Assembly (NCBI RefSeq): GCF_000576555.1
Contig: NZ_CP007143.1
Location: forward strand, 1 to 41,562
DNA from: Hymenobacter swuensis DY53
Lineage (GTDB): Bacteria; Bacteroidota; Bacteroidia; Cytophagales; Hymenobacteraceae
Reading direction: 5' to 3'
Length of the DNA stretch: 41,562 nucleotides
In this document: one piece after another, positions 16,401 to 23,027 of the stretch
Layout of the letters: each line of letters begins with the position of its first letter
Numbering within the stretch: the first letter of the stretch is position 1
Made by a program: the position numbers and the translations under genes
Notes under the pieces: generated by a model
What the model saw: the letters and a program-made list of their open reading frames with translations, nothing else
Told to the model about the DNA's origin: nothing
The model's database searches: none

Positions 16401-17613
16401 CGAACTGCTCAGTCGTAACACCCAGCGCGCGCGCGGCAATGGCTGCCGCATCCGGCAACACGTCCCCCAACTGCCCCCGGAACTCTTCGGCATTGACAGT
16501 TCCTTTGCCCAGCATCTGACTAACGGCGCGCAGGGAAGAAGCTACTTTGTCGTTGCTGATGCCCAGCACTTTGCCCTCGGCCACAATCCCTTCGAAGATG
16601 CTGCGAGTGTCTGAAGTAGCCAGATTTGCTTCCTTCCCGGCGGCGTAGAGCAGCTTGTAGGAATTGGCCGTAGATATAAAGTCCAGGCCCAACTCATCCG
16701 TCTCCTTGCGCAGAAAGCGTACTTCGGAGGCTCCCGCGGCAGCCCCGCCGGCCAAGGCATTGAACGTACCCTTGACGCCGGCAATGTCGGCTGCATTGCG
16801 TAGGCCGTCTTTGAATCCCTGAAAGAGCTTGTCCAAGGTAAACAGCCCGCCGGCTACGCCCGTGACCTGGCCTAACAACGAGGAAAAGAAGCCCCCCGTG
16901 ACGTTAGTCCCACCAGCGGACTTTAACCCCTTGATCTGGTTGGTCACATCCGTTATCTGCTTGTTATAACCTTTCGCTTCACTACCCGACAGCGCTTTGG
17001 CCCGGCGCTCCGTCAAATCGAGCAGTTGCGCCTCCAGGCGGCCAAGTACACTGGCGGCCCGGGCTTGTTTATCCGCCTCTTTCGCTGCTGCTGCTGCAGC
17101 TTTCTCCTGCTCTTTTGCCGCGGCGGCGGCTTGCTTGCCGGCGGCGGCCTCTGCCTTGGTTGCATCCGCTGCCTGCCGCTTGGCAGCCGTCAGCTTCTCC
17201 GTTTCCTGTCGGGCCTGCTCCGTAGCCTGAGCCACGAGCTCGTCCAGCTGCTTGACTTCGGCGCGGGCTGCTTTGACCTGCCGGATATTGTCATTGAGGG
17301 CTTTGTTAGCTGCCTCTCGCTCGGAGGAGTTACGCGCATTGAGCTGCGCGGCTATCAGCTCATTCTGGGCAGCAGTGAGCGCCTTGACCAATTGCACTGC
17401 CTGTTGCCTTTTTTGGTTGGCAGCAAGCAGCGCAGTGGCCTCGGTTTGCTGGGCCTCGATACTGGCACGCGCCGCATCGACCATACTTTTTCGGCGTTCC
17501 TGTTCGCCCCGTACCACGCTTTCCCGGAACGCTTCGTCGCGGGCCGCCAGCTTATCCAGGGCGGCGAACGCCTCGGTCATATCCAATTTATAAACAACGC
17601 CGACGTCACTCAT
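13441..17613 (-). CDS. Phage tail tape measure protein
   Basis: At 1390 residues this sets the length of a phage tail and is threaded through the tube. Residues about 25-200 are an Ala/Gln/Lys-rich coiled coil. The region about 235-480 is the typical tape measure N-terminal domain: GVKGTFNALAGG, SRAVSQMLGKG-like ASSLRAVSQMLGKGTVNAEE, FRGQLGDVLPDAAAIAARALG and KFAAEMKKTYGG. Long heptad-rich coiled coils fill about 480-1200, then a hydrophobic stretch (LAALTPLGPFGFLLGIAAATTIVGAFTAA, about 1225-1255) and a Gly-rich hinge lead to a C-terminal domain with KKEFVMNNELTSQYR. It is the last gene of the leftward phage series. Intact by frame, yet no other tail gene accompanies it. Confidence 0.9.
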   Translation of the reverse strand: MSDVGVVYKLDMTEAFAALDKLAARDEAFRESVVRGEQERRKSMVDAARASIEAQQTEATALLAANQKRQQAVQLVKALTAAQNELIAAQLNARNSSEREAANKALNDNIRQVKAARAEVKQLDELVAQATEQARQETEKLTAAKRQAADATKAEAAAGKQAAAAAKEQEKAAAAAAKEADKQARAASVLGRLEAQLLDLTERRAKALSGSEAKGYNKQITDVTNQIKGLKSAGGTNVTGGFFSSLLGQVTGVAGGLFTLDKLFQGFKDGLRNAADIAGVKGTFNALAGGAAAGASEVRFLRKETDELGLDFISTANSYKLLYAAGKEANLATSDTRSIFEGIVAEGKVLGISNDKVASSLRAVSQMLGKGTVNAEEFRGQLGDVLPDAAAIAARALGVTTEQFDVMLRKGQIVSRDFLPKFAAEMKKTYGGASKDAAIELQANLNRIENVYVSVSSTVVGASAPLIRAFANLLEGNKGQAEIAEQASAAYERQSAAIQSLNSTIPQLVKRGEELSERTNLNKEEQAELAKIIATVADAIPGAVTKFDEYGKALGINTDAVAAFLQNNQKITNRAREVALRENRKFLDSLLNQQQGVVDQLNDVVMVEGVARLQKAETLAVEGVSVEYKTPFGTQEESDAKTKELNQLNLELLTKIADTRALLDSYATGGKVNKGDAGTVRNLSIILELQTKIKDLTAKRDAVTPGAITKDNPNGGGVSKIQEYNQQLEELQKQLDALLGKSEKGLKDLLSKRTAALKALLEEQKRLRGEFERAELQSLKDAGQARAQEQLRQDYNAVAQIEKNLKEREAAYRKVGGTGSQADGLIDSKDQERLDGLRMLAVQRFQEEIERINRENSRRILELQKDSDAKELAQLRAKFAEQIREVEQSGTGLQAALDKALLNGNQVQIDALASAKASSDQLLDSLREAQAEQERLLLRAQALKDIDMRQQLKVDGVNAGVPMVEQAVNVTADDTSAAQANAAERLSFVQRLMDKLYTLEVDGEKKRQKAILQAQIDGNQERMLQYENDYSEQAIGIKSSLAAMQQGLYDQLNAIGEVETKKMKKLDLLELLGVAPADREEVKVAIANVADAVTSGLTQIYQTQQQQAENRANSATTAISELSSQLQAEVALRKEGSASNIATLREQIQEQKKVRAEAVKEQRKAAQAQVVIDTLTQGSSVATAAAQALAALTPLGPFGFLLGIAAATTIVGAFTAAKVKAFQAAGKSGNDGGGGFFKGGYTGDGDKHTESNKLGDRGYTYHKKEFVMNNELTSQYRYALLEPLHLGRPQDIDWQAPQMKALLPDLELPKKLQQERQAAIEQRLTVQFAPMQAQFQAMQQELAAIKKHVGVTAARPDVVAMPDGSTMQIDPVTGSSVRRYTEGAKVPGVA

Positions 17614-17644
17614 GGTAGGGAGGGGGAAGAGTAGAAAAGAAGGA

Positions 17645-17935
17645 TTAGTGAAACAGCATGTCTTTCACCTGCTGCTGGCGTTCCTGTAGAGACCCGATAA
17701 AGCCTTCATTAGCCGAAGCGACGCCCATAGAAAAGAGCCGCTCGCGCAGGGCCTCCCCGGCTTCGATGGGCACCTGGGTCACCTGGCAGTACACTTGCAC
17801 CAGCAGCCCCGCCATGAGGTTAACCGTGGCCTGTTGCATGATGAGTGAGGCGCTGAGCGCATGCAGCATCTCATCCGTAGTCGCGGCGGGAATAACAATG
17901 GAATGCGGGTCGGTAGATTCGGAGTGGTCAATCAT
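17645..17935 (-). CDS. Hypothetical phage protein, 96 aa
   Basis: The gene fills the space between the terminase large subunit and the tape measure gene, in the same direction, with gaps of about 32 bases on both sides. The product is helical and acidic at the start (ESTDPHSIVIPAATTDEMLHALSASLIMQQATVNLMAGLL) and has no Cys-metal or enzyme motifs. In complete phages this interval would carry portal, head and tail genes, so the protein may be a remnant neighbour, for example a small tail assembly factor encoded before the tape measure. I do not recognise it. Confidence 0.55.
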   Translation of the reverse strand: MIDHSESTDPHSIVIPAATTDEMLHALSASLIMQQATVNLMAGLLVQVYCQVTQVPIEAGEALRERLFSMGVASANEGFIGSLQERQQQVKDMLFH

Positions 17936-17967
17936 CGTTTGATGGAGAAAGAGTGGATAGCCGGGCC

Positions 17968-19389
17968 TTAATCGTCCCGGCCATTTTTAAATGCTTCGTA
18001 TGCTGCGGCTATCAGGGGGTGGCTGAGGCAGACATAGTCAAAATTGTCCGCGCCATGACCAAGCCGCTCGTAGGTAGCCCCCAACTCCTTGTCCTTCACT
18101 TTGGGCTTCACCTTCCCATCCACGCCTTTCTGCACCTGCTCCAGGTCCTCAATGAGCCGCACGAGCGACGGGTCGATCTGCACCGATACGCCGGGTACCC
18201 CGCCCCGGAGCAGGTAGTTGAGAAAGTCCCCGCGGCGCATCACGCCCGCGTTTTTGCGGGGCCACAGGTCGGCAGATCCGCTGTGCAGGGCCGGTAGTAC
18301 CGCCGCCTGCACGTCGTTGAACAGGCTCTCGCCGCGTTGCTCGCCGATCTTGGCGTTGCGCAGCGTGGCGTCACCCGTCAGGAACAGCGCGCTGCTCTGC
18401 CAGCCGTTGGCGGTGCGGTCCAGTAGAAACTGCTTGCCCGTATTGGCAATACCGGACTTGGGAGGCGTGAGGGCGTACTCATGAAAGAACCGCAGTACCA
18501 ACCCTTCGCCTACTCGCTCGGGCTGGCACAGCAGGGTATGGGAGTACGGCAGCGCGTTGGCATCCCAGCTGCTAAGAATCGGCAGGCCCGGCAGGTACGC
18601 GGTGGGCTGGACGTGCTTCGTGCGGGAGAAGGCGGCGTAGAACTCGTTGCCCGTTGCCTCCTTCACGTCCCAGTTGCCGCTGACGAAGCGTTCGTAGTGA
18701 ATTGGGTTCACCAGCTTCATCTGCAGCAGCGACTCTTTGTAGCTGTCGGGGATGTGGGGGTTGTCATCAATCCGGGCCGGGATGTAGAGCCACCCCTCCG
18801 GGAGGGTGCCGTTCATGTAGGGCTCGTAGAACTGCTTCCTGACCCACGTATCGGTGGGGTTGACCGTAATCAGGATGATGGGCCGGGGCTGTTTCTGCCC
18901 TCTAGGCAACACGTAGGAGCCGGCCCGCTCAATGGCTTTGAAGAACGTCTTCTCCCGCAGTTCCTCGGCTTGCTCCAGCAGGATGAAGTTGTACTCCAAG
19001 CCGTTCCAGCGGTCCATATCCGGGTCGCGCTCGGCATTTTCCGACATGAACATGCAGTTGCTGCCGTTGGTAAACCGCCATTGGTAGTCCGTGCCGTTGA
19101 AGTCCTTGATGAAGTTGGAGGGAAAGGCTTTGGTGACGGAGGGCAGCGTGTTCTTCTTCAGCGTCTCCAGGGTATCGCGCACGATAACGGACCGGGAGCC
19201 GGGGAACATCCGGTGCAGCAGCACCAGCCCGCCTAGGCTGTTGAAGGTCTTGCCGCCCCGAATAGCACCGCCGTAGCAGATGACGAAGTACTTCTGCGAC
19301 AGGCAGGCGTTGATGAACTCCCCGGCTTTGGGGAAGTCACTCACGTCGAACAGGGTGTTGACTGCGCTAGAACTCGATTCGGCTACCAT
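17968..19389 (-). CDS. terL: Terminase large subunit
   Basis: The start is set at the Met at 19389, which gives the usual 23-base overlap with terS; the longer frame to 19431 lies inside terS. TerL cuts and pumps phage DNA into the prohead. The ATPase half shows Walker A GAIRGGKT (residues 41-48) and Walker B-like FILLEQAEEL (135-144), where the usual Asp-Glu pair reads Glu-Gln. The nuclease half has three Asp-containing strands expected for the RNase H-like fold: SSWDAN, LTGDAT and HGADNFDY near the C-terminus. Length (473 aa) is normal. It is followed by a 96-aa gene instead of a portal gene. Whether the Walker B change is a family trait or a loss of activity cannot be judged here. Confidence 0.9.
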   Translation of the reverse strand: MVAESSSSAVNTLFDVSDFPKAGEFINACLSQKYFVICYGGAIRGGKTFNSLGGLVLLHRMFPGSRSVIVRDTLETLKKNTLPSVTKAFPSNFIKDFNGTDYQWRFTNGSNCMFMSENAERDPDMDRWNGLEYNFILLEQAEELREKTFFKAIERAGSYVLPRGQKQPRPIILITVNPTDTWVRKQFYEPYMNGTLPEGWLYIPARIDDNPHIPDSYKESLLQMKLVNPIHYERFVSGNWDVKEATGNEFYAAFSRTKHVQPTAYLPGLPILSSWDANALPYSHTLLCQPERVGEGLVLRFFHEYALTPPKSGIANTGKQFLLDRTANGWQSSALFLTGDATLRNAKIGEQRGESLFNDVQAAVLPALHSGSADLWPRKNAGVMRRGDFLNYLLRGGVPGVSVQIDPSLVRLIEDLEQVQKGVDGKVKPKVKDKELGATYERLGHGADNFDYVCLSHPLIAAAYEAFKNGRDD

Positions 19390-19831
19390 CGGGCAGGATA
19401 TAGAACTGCGGGGCCACTTTCTCCCCGGCACTGGTTACGTCCAGCTTGTCGCCGTACTTCTTCGGGGCCAGCTTGCTCATGGCCCACTTGCGGGTATCGA
19501 CACGGAGGCGGGACCGGGCAATCCATTCGGTGTTGGCCTTAGGCCCCGCGTCGCCGTGCTCGGTGTCGTTGGTCGTATCGTCGGCAATAGCAAAGATTTC
19601 ATCCAGCAGGTGCTCCGCCTGCTCCTCCCGCGCCTGCGCGTACTGGGCGCGAAATGCTTCGTCGTTGCGCAGCCAGCGAAGCACCGTCTTCTTGTGCGGC
19701 ATCCCCTCACTGGCGCAGATGGCCCGCAACGACTCGCCCTCGGCCAAACGGTCACAGATGGTTTCGGCCAGCTCGGCAGAGTAGGAAGACGGGCGGCCAG
19801 CAGTAGCGGAGGGAGTACGAGGGGCAGGCAT
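19367..19831 (-). CDS. terS: Terminase small subunit-like protein
   Basis: The ATG at 19831 (MPAPRTPSATAGRPSSYS) is preferred over the upstream TTG. The 154-residue protein begins with a helix-turn-helix of the packaging-recognition type: AELAETICDRLAEGESLRAICASEGMPHKKTVLRWLRNDEAFRAQYAQAREEQ (residues about 18-70), followed by an acidic linker and a segment DTRKWAMSKLAPKKYGDKLDVT that is characteristic of terminase small subunits of this family. It recognises the phage packaging site and hands DNA to TerL, with which its 3-prime end overlaps. The 33-residue tail ends IEF. Confidence 0.85.
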   Translation of the reverse strand: MPAPRTPSATAGRPSSYSAELAETICDRLAEGESLRAICASEGMPHKKTVLRWLRNDEAFRAQYAQAREEQAEHLLDEIFAIADDTTNDTEHGDAGPKANTEWIARSRLRVDTRKWAMSKLAPKKYGDKLDVTSAGEKVAPQFYILPDGSRIEF

Positions 19832-19876
19832 GGCGGAAAGCAATTCCAGAGAAGGAGGGAGAGGAAGAAGCGGAGA

Positions 19877-20536
19877 CTACCGACGCTTGCGCTTCAGCCG
19901 GCGGCGCTCCTGTGCCCGGTTTACCCGCAGGCGCACCAGGGTGGGTGTGTCGGAGGAAACCGGGGCAGGCCGCAGCACAGGGGTAGGTGGTAGCGGCATC
20001 GGGCGATTGGCTACCGGTTGGGTGCTGACTGGCGTGACTTCCGGCAGAGTCGGTACAGGCAGCCTTCCAGTCATTGGTTTGCTCTTGCCTAAGCCGGCGG
20101 CCCGGGCGTGGCCCTCGTCCTGCAGTCTATTCCATGACGGATCATCCAGGCGGTATTGCAGCGTGCGCTCCTGGCCCAGCACATGGGTGATAAAGCCCGG
20201 TAGCGTTTCGGTGAGCAGTACCGAGGCGGCTTGCTCCAATTCTTCCAGGGTCATCCGGCCGATCAGCTCCGGCACCTCGTAGCCGACCCGGTCTTCCAGC
20301 GCCTGGGTGCGTTTGTTCACCACGGCCTGCGGGGGCGGGGTGCCTTTGCGAGTTTGGCGCGTGCCGTAATCGCCGAAGCAGGCCAGGTAGAGGTCGTCCG
20401 GATGCCACCACCCGTACAGCTGCTCGTTGTAGGCCTGAAGCAGTTGCTGCTGCAGGCGGTAGGCGGAGGCGGGCGTGGGCACTTCCAGGTAGAAAGCCTG
20501 GGGGCGTGGACCGGTAGGATGGGAGTAGAGCTTCAT
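19877..20536 (-). CDS. Hypothetical phage-module protein, 219 aa
   Basis: Unrecognised. Residues 1-115 form a compact domain with aromatic clusters (AYNEQLYGWWHPDDLYLACFGDYGTRQTRKG), then an acidic helix (ELIGRMTLEELEQAASVLLTETL). Residues about 150-205 are a Pro/Val-rich linker (repeated PxPxxP-like segments), and the last 15 residues are strongly basic (RAQERRRLKRKRR), which suggests nucleic acid or membrane-surface contact. It lies directly before terS in the same direction, where phages often encode homing nucleases or packaging factors. No catalytic motif is evident. Confidence 0.55.
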   Translation of the reverse strand: MKLYSHPTGPRPQAFYLEVPTPASAYRLQQQLLQAYNEQLYGWWHPDDLYLACFGDYGTRQTRKGTPPPQAVVNKRTQALEDRVGYEVPELIGRMTLEELEQAASVLLTETLPGFITHVLGQERTLQYRLDDPSWNRLQDEGHARAAGLGKSKPMTGRLPVPTLPEVTPVSTQPVANRPMPLPPTPVLRPAPVSSDTPTLVRLRVNRAQERRRLKRKRR

Positions 20537-20654
20537 GGCAACCGTTCGAGAAGTACTGGAAGGAAGTACACGAAGGTGCGAAGAGCCTCAGGCGGTTACC
20601 AGTCTGCAGAGGCTTACTTCCGTACAACCGCTCCGCTAGTATTTCCCCGCCGAC

Positions 20655-20996
20655 TCAGGCAGCGGGCCGGAGGGCAAACAGGCCCGGCGTGGGCGAGGGG
20701 GCATCGGCCGGCACCAACACGATCTTCTGTTTGGGGGAGTTGTGGGGGAACACCCGCTCCAGCCGGTAGCCGCTACGAAACTGCCAGGTGGCGCGGTTCT
20801 CACTCACGGGCTGGGGGGCGTCCGGCCGCAGGTCCAGCCACCAGGGCTCCGTGGCCGAGCCGGGGCGGAGTTCAGCCACGGGCCCGATGTTGAAGTGCGC
20901 GGCCGCGGCTTTTGTCAGCCGTACCCGGCCGTCTCGGTAGATGGTGATATGGCCGGCCTGAGCTACCGGCGTGGTAGAAGACGTGGGCTGAGGCAT
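20655..20996 (-). CDS. Hypothetical phage-module protein, 113 aa
   Basis: Unrecognised small protein. A first domain GHITIYRDGRVRLTKAAAAHFNIGPVAELRPGS reads like a swapped-hairpin or AbrB-like beta-alpha unit; the rest (WWLDLRPDAP, WQFRSGYRLERVF) is beta-rich with a loose Pro tail. The layout IxxDGRVxLxKxAxxHFxI recalls small DNA-binding or single-domain regulators that are frequent in Hymenobacter phage elements, but no specific family can be named. Same strand as the flanking phage genes. Confidence 0.5.
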   Translation of the reverse strand: MPQPTSSTTPVAQAGHITIYRDGRVRLTKAAAAHFNIGPVAELRPGSATEPWWLDLRPDAPQPVSENRATWQFRSGYRLERVFPHNSPKQKIVLVPADAPSPTPGLFALRPAA

Positions 20997-21043
20997 AAAT
21001 GGGAAGTTGTGGAGTCTCGGGAGGGCGAGTACCTTCGGGACCT

Positions 21044-21379
21044 ATGAAAAAACTAGTCTTATTGGCGAGCTGCTTACTCGTGTTAAGCGGCCAGCTCGCA
21101 GTAGCGGCAGTGGCTGATCCACCTATCGTGATGGTTCGCATATTGGAAAAGGTCGGCTCGGTTCACCTGATCATCGAGCGCGGCACGGATAAGCCAGAAG
21201 TGATGGAATTCGAATCCGGGGTAACCGATGATCGCGCGGCCAGCGTCAACAGATCGTACTATGATGTGCTGACCAAGCTGTACCAAAGCGGGTATATCCT
21301 ACAGGGCACTATTGCGGGGGCACCTACCGCCAACATCACGGTAAGCACGCTGATTTTCGTGAAGCCTTCCAGGCCCTAG
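21044..21379 (+). CDS. Small exported protein, moron-like
   Basis: The ATG at 21044 is chosen because it opens a clear signal peptide (MKKLVLLASCLLVLSGQLAVAA); the ORF from 20999 adds 15 residues unlike one. The mature part of about 89 residues is a small alpha/beta domain (VMVRILEKVGSVHLIIERG, YYDVLTKLYQSGYILQGTI, ANITVSTLIFVK). It is encoded against the direction of every other gene in the phage module, with its own start close to the 20996 start of the neighbouring gene (divergent, 47 bases apart). That position and orientation fit a lysogenic conversion gene expressed from an integrated or plasmid prophage. Function unknown. Confidence 0.6.
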   Translation: MKKLVLLASCLLVLSGQLAVAAVADPPIVMVRILEKVGSVHLIIERGTDKPEVMEFESGVTDDRAASVNRSYYDVLTKLYQSGYILQGTIAGAPTANITVSTLIFVKPSRP

Positions 21380-21400
21380 ACGCCCTGAGGACTATGAGGA

Positions 21401-22039
21401 CTATAACAGGTCCAACATCTCCTGCAAGCTCCCCCGGGTGCTGGCCAGATGCTGCACGCGCGCCATATCCTCCGCGTAGGTGGTGGCAAACAAGCTCTGC
21501 TCGGCCGCTTCCATAACGGTACGGTTACCCTTCCGCAGCAGCTCACTGCGGGTCATGGGCCGGCTGGTCCCATCGTCGTTGAGGTAGAGCAATACCCCAT
21601 CTTTGGCCTCTACGTCGCGTTCGGCCCGATCGGCGGCTACTTCCGGTAGTAGTTCGATAAAGCGTAGCAGCGCTGGGCTTAGGGTCCGGCAGGAGATGTT
21701 GGCGCCGCCGGTCAGATACCCCAGGATATCCGTGTAGGGGTCGTAGGGTAGCTCGGGCACTTCCATCTCTTCCGTGAACTCGTAGCCGAACTCCTGGTAA
21801 TGCTCCGGCTCGGTTCCGTCTAGGCCGTGCCGGCAGGCCTGGGCAATGTGGTCCAGGCTGTCGCAGTGGTCGTCGATTTCCGCCTGCAGGATGGTGGCCT
21901 GCCCGACGCTTTTGGTATAGTGGTCGAAGGTCTCCGGGGTGAACTCGTACTGGTCCAGGCGCAGCAGGCGGTTGACGAAGTAGTTGGCGCGGATGGCGAG
22001 GTGGCCGTAGACGGTTTCGAGGTGATTGATCTTGCTCAT
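21401..22039 (-). CDS. Hypothetical acidic phage protein, 212 aa
   Basis: Unrecognised and strongly acidic. The protein is mainly helical: ETVYGHLAIRANYFVNRLLRL, DHYTKSVGQATILQAEIDDHCDSLDHIAQACRHG, and a C-terminal EQSLFATTYAEDMARVQHLA. Charged helices with regular spacing and the length recall subunits of a larger complex. It is separated from the next upstream gene by 30 bases and convergent with the small exported protein gene. Its neighbour at 22070 has a similar acidic, helical character, so the two may act together. Confidence 0.5.
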   Translation of the reverse strand: MSKINHLETVYGHLAIRANYFVNRLLRLDQYEFTPETFDHYTKSVGQATILQAEIDDHCDSLDHIAQACRHGLDGTEPEHYQEFGYEFTEEMEVPELPYDPYTDILGYLTGGANISCRTLSPALLRFIELLPEVAADRAERDVEAKDGVLLYLNDDGTSRPMTRSELLRKGNRTVMEAAEQSLFATTYAEDMARVQHLASTRGSLQEMLDLL

Positions 22040-22069
22040 GGGAAGGGTTGTGTTTTGTAGTGAAGGGAA

Positions 22070-22957
22070 TTACTCTGCCAGGCCGGCAAAGCCTCGGGGG
22101 GCTTCGAAGCGGGGGATTTCGTGCACGATCGTGTTGAGCCAGCCGTGCAGCTGCAGGTAAAGAGGCAGAGAATCCTGGGGCATGGTGTGGTAGATCTGGG
22201 CCAGCTCCTCGCACTTGGTGAGCACGGCGTTGAACTCGGCCGTCAGGTTGTCGTTGACGATGTCCTCGTTGAGCTCGTCCTCGATCTGGTCGGCCAGCGA
22301 CATCGGCACCAGTTCGCCGTCGGGCTGCACCTGGGTGATCGTGATGTCCTTGCCCACGACCTGGGAGAAGAATTTGCGTAGCGAGAGCTCGGTCTGCGTG
22401 GCCACGGCGTGGGTGTAGACGGCGTAGTCCTGCGCGCGGCTCGTGCCGATGCGTTCCCCCTGTTCGTCGCTGCTGGCAAAGAATTGCGCCAGGTCGTGGT
22501 GCAGGGTGTAGGGGGCTAGGCTCTCCGGATCGTCCTTGTAGGCGACCTTCCAGACTTGTCCTTCCTCGTCGAAGCCGTCGGGCTCCCAGTCGGATTCGTC
22601 GTCACTGCCGAACTCGTCAATGGTGCGCATGCGGTTCTCGGCCGCGTAGCGGGTCAGATCCAGCTCGTAGGTGGTGAGGAAGGTGGTCAGCAGCTGCAGG
22701 GCCCCGGTCACGCTGCGGTGCAGCCCGTGCAGGGAGTTGCTGAGCACTGTCATCTCGTAGTAGCGGCGGGCCTGGTCGGAGATGGGGTACTTGGGGAGTT
22801 TGCCTGCTTCCTGCTGGGTAAACAGGGCGTTGCAGGCCCGCATGGACTCGCGGGGGACCGTAACCATGTCGAAGGTGGAGAGTCCGCGCAGGTAGGCGTT
22901 GAAGAGTAAGGCCAGGTTGTCGGTGGCCGTCAGGGGTTCGAGGATGCGGTGGCGCAT
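22070..22957 (-). CDS. Hypothetical acidic phage protein, 295 aa
   Basis: Unrecognised. The start at 22957 reads MRHRILEPLTATDNLALLFNAYLRGL. The 295-residue chain is mainly helical and acidic (SDDESDWEPDGFDEEGQVWKVAYKDD at about 115-140; EDELNEDIVNDNLTAEFNAVLTKCEELAQIYH near 230), with no Cys cluster or catalytic motif I can see. It lies between the primase-helicase gene and the 212-aa gene, on the same strand with gaps of 30 and 70 bases. A role in replication or DNA metabolism would be plausible by position only. Confidence 0.5.
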   Translation of the reverse strand: MRHRILEPLTATDNLALLFNAYLRGLSTFDMVTVPRESMRACNALFTQQEAGKLPKYPISDQARRYYEMTVLSNSLHGLHRSVTGALQLLTTFLTTYELDLTRYAAENRMRTIDEFGSDDESDWEPDGFDEEGQVWKVAYKDDPESLAPYTLHHDLAQFFASSDEQGERIGTSRAQDYAVYTHAVATQTELSLRKFFSQVVGKDITITQVQPDGELVPMSLADQIEDELNEDIVNDNLTAEFNAVLTKCEELAQIYHTMPQDSLPLYLQLHGWLNTIVHEIPRFEAPRGFAGLAE

Positions 22958-23027
22958 GGGTAGAATGAGGTATGATGGAAGTTGGGAAGTGGTCCACGCT
23001 CGTGGACTACCTGGGTGCTGTGAAGGC

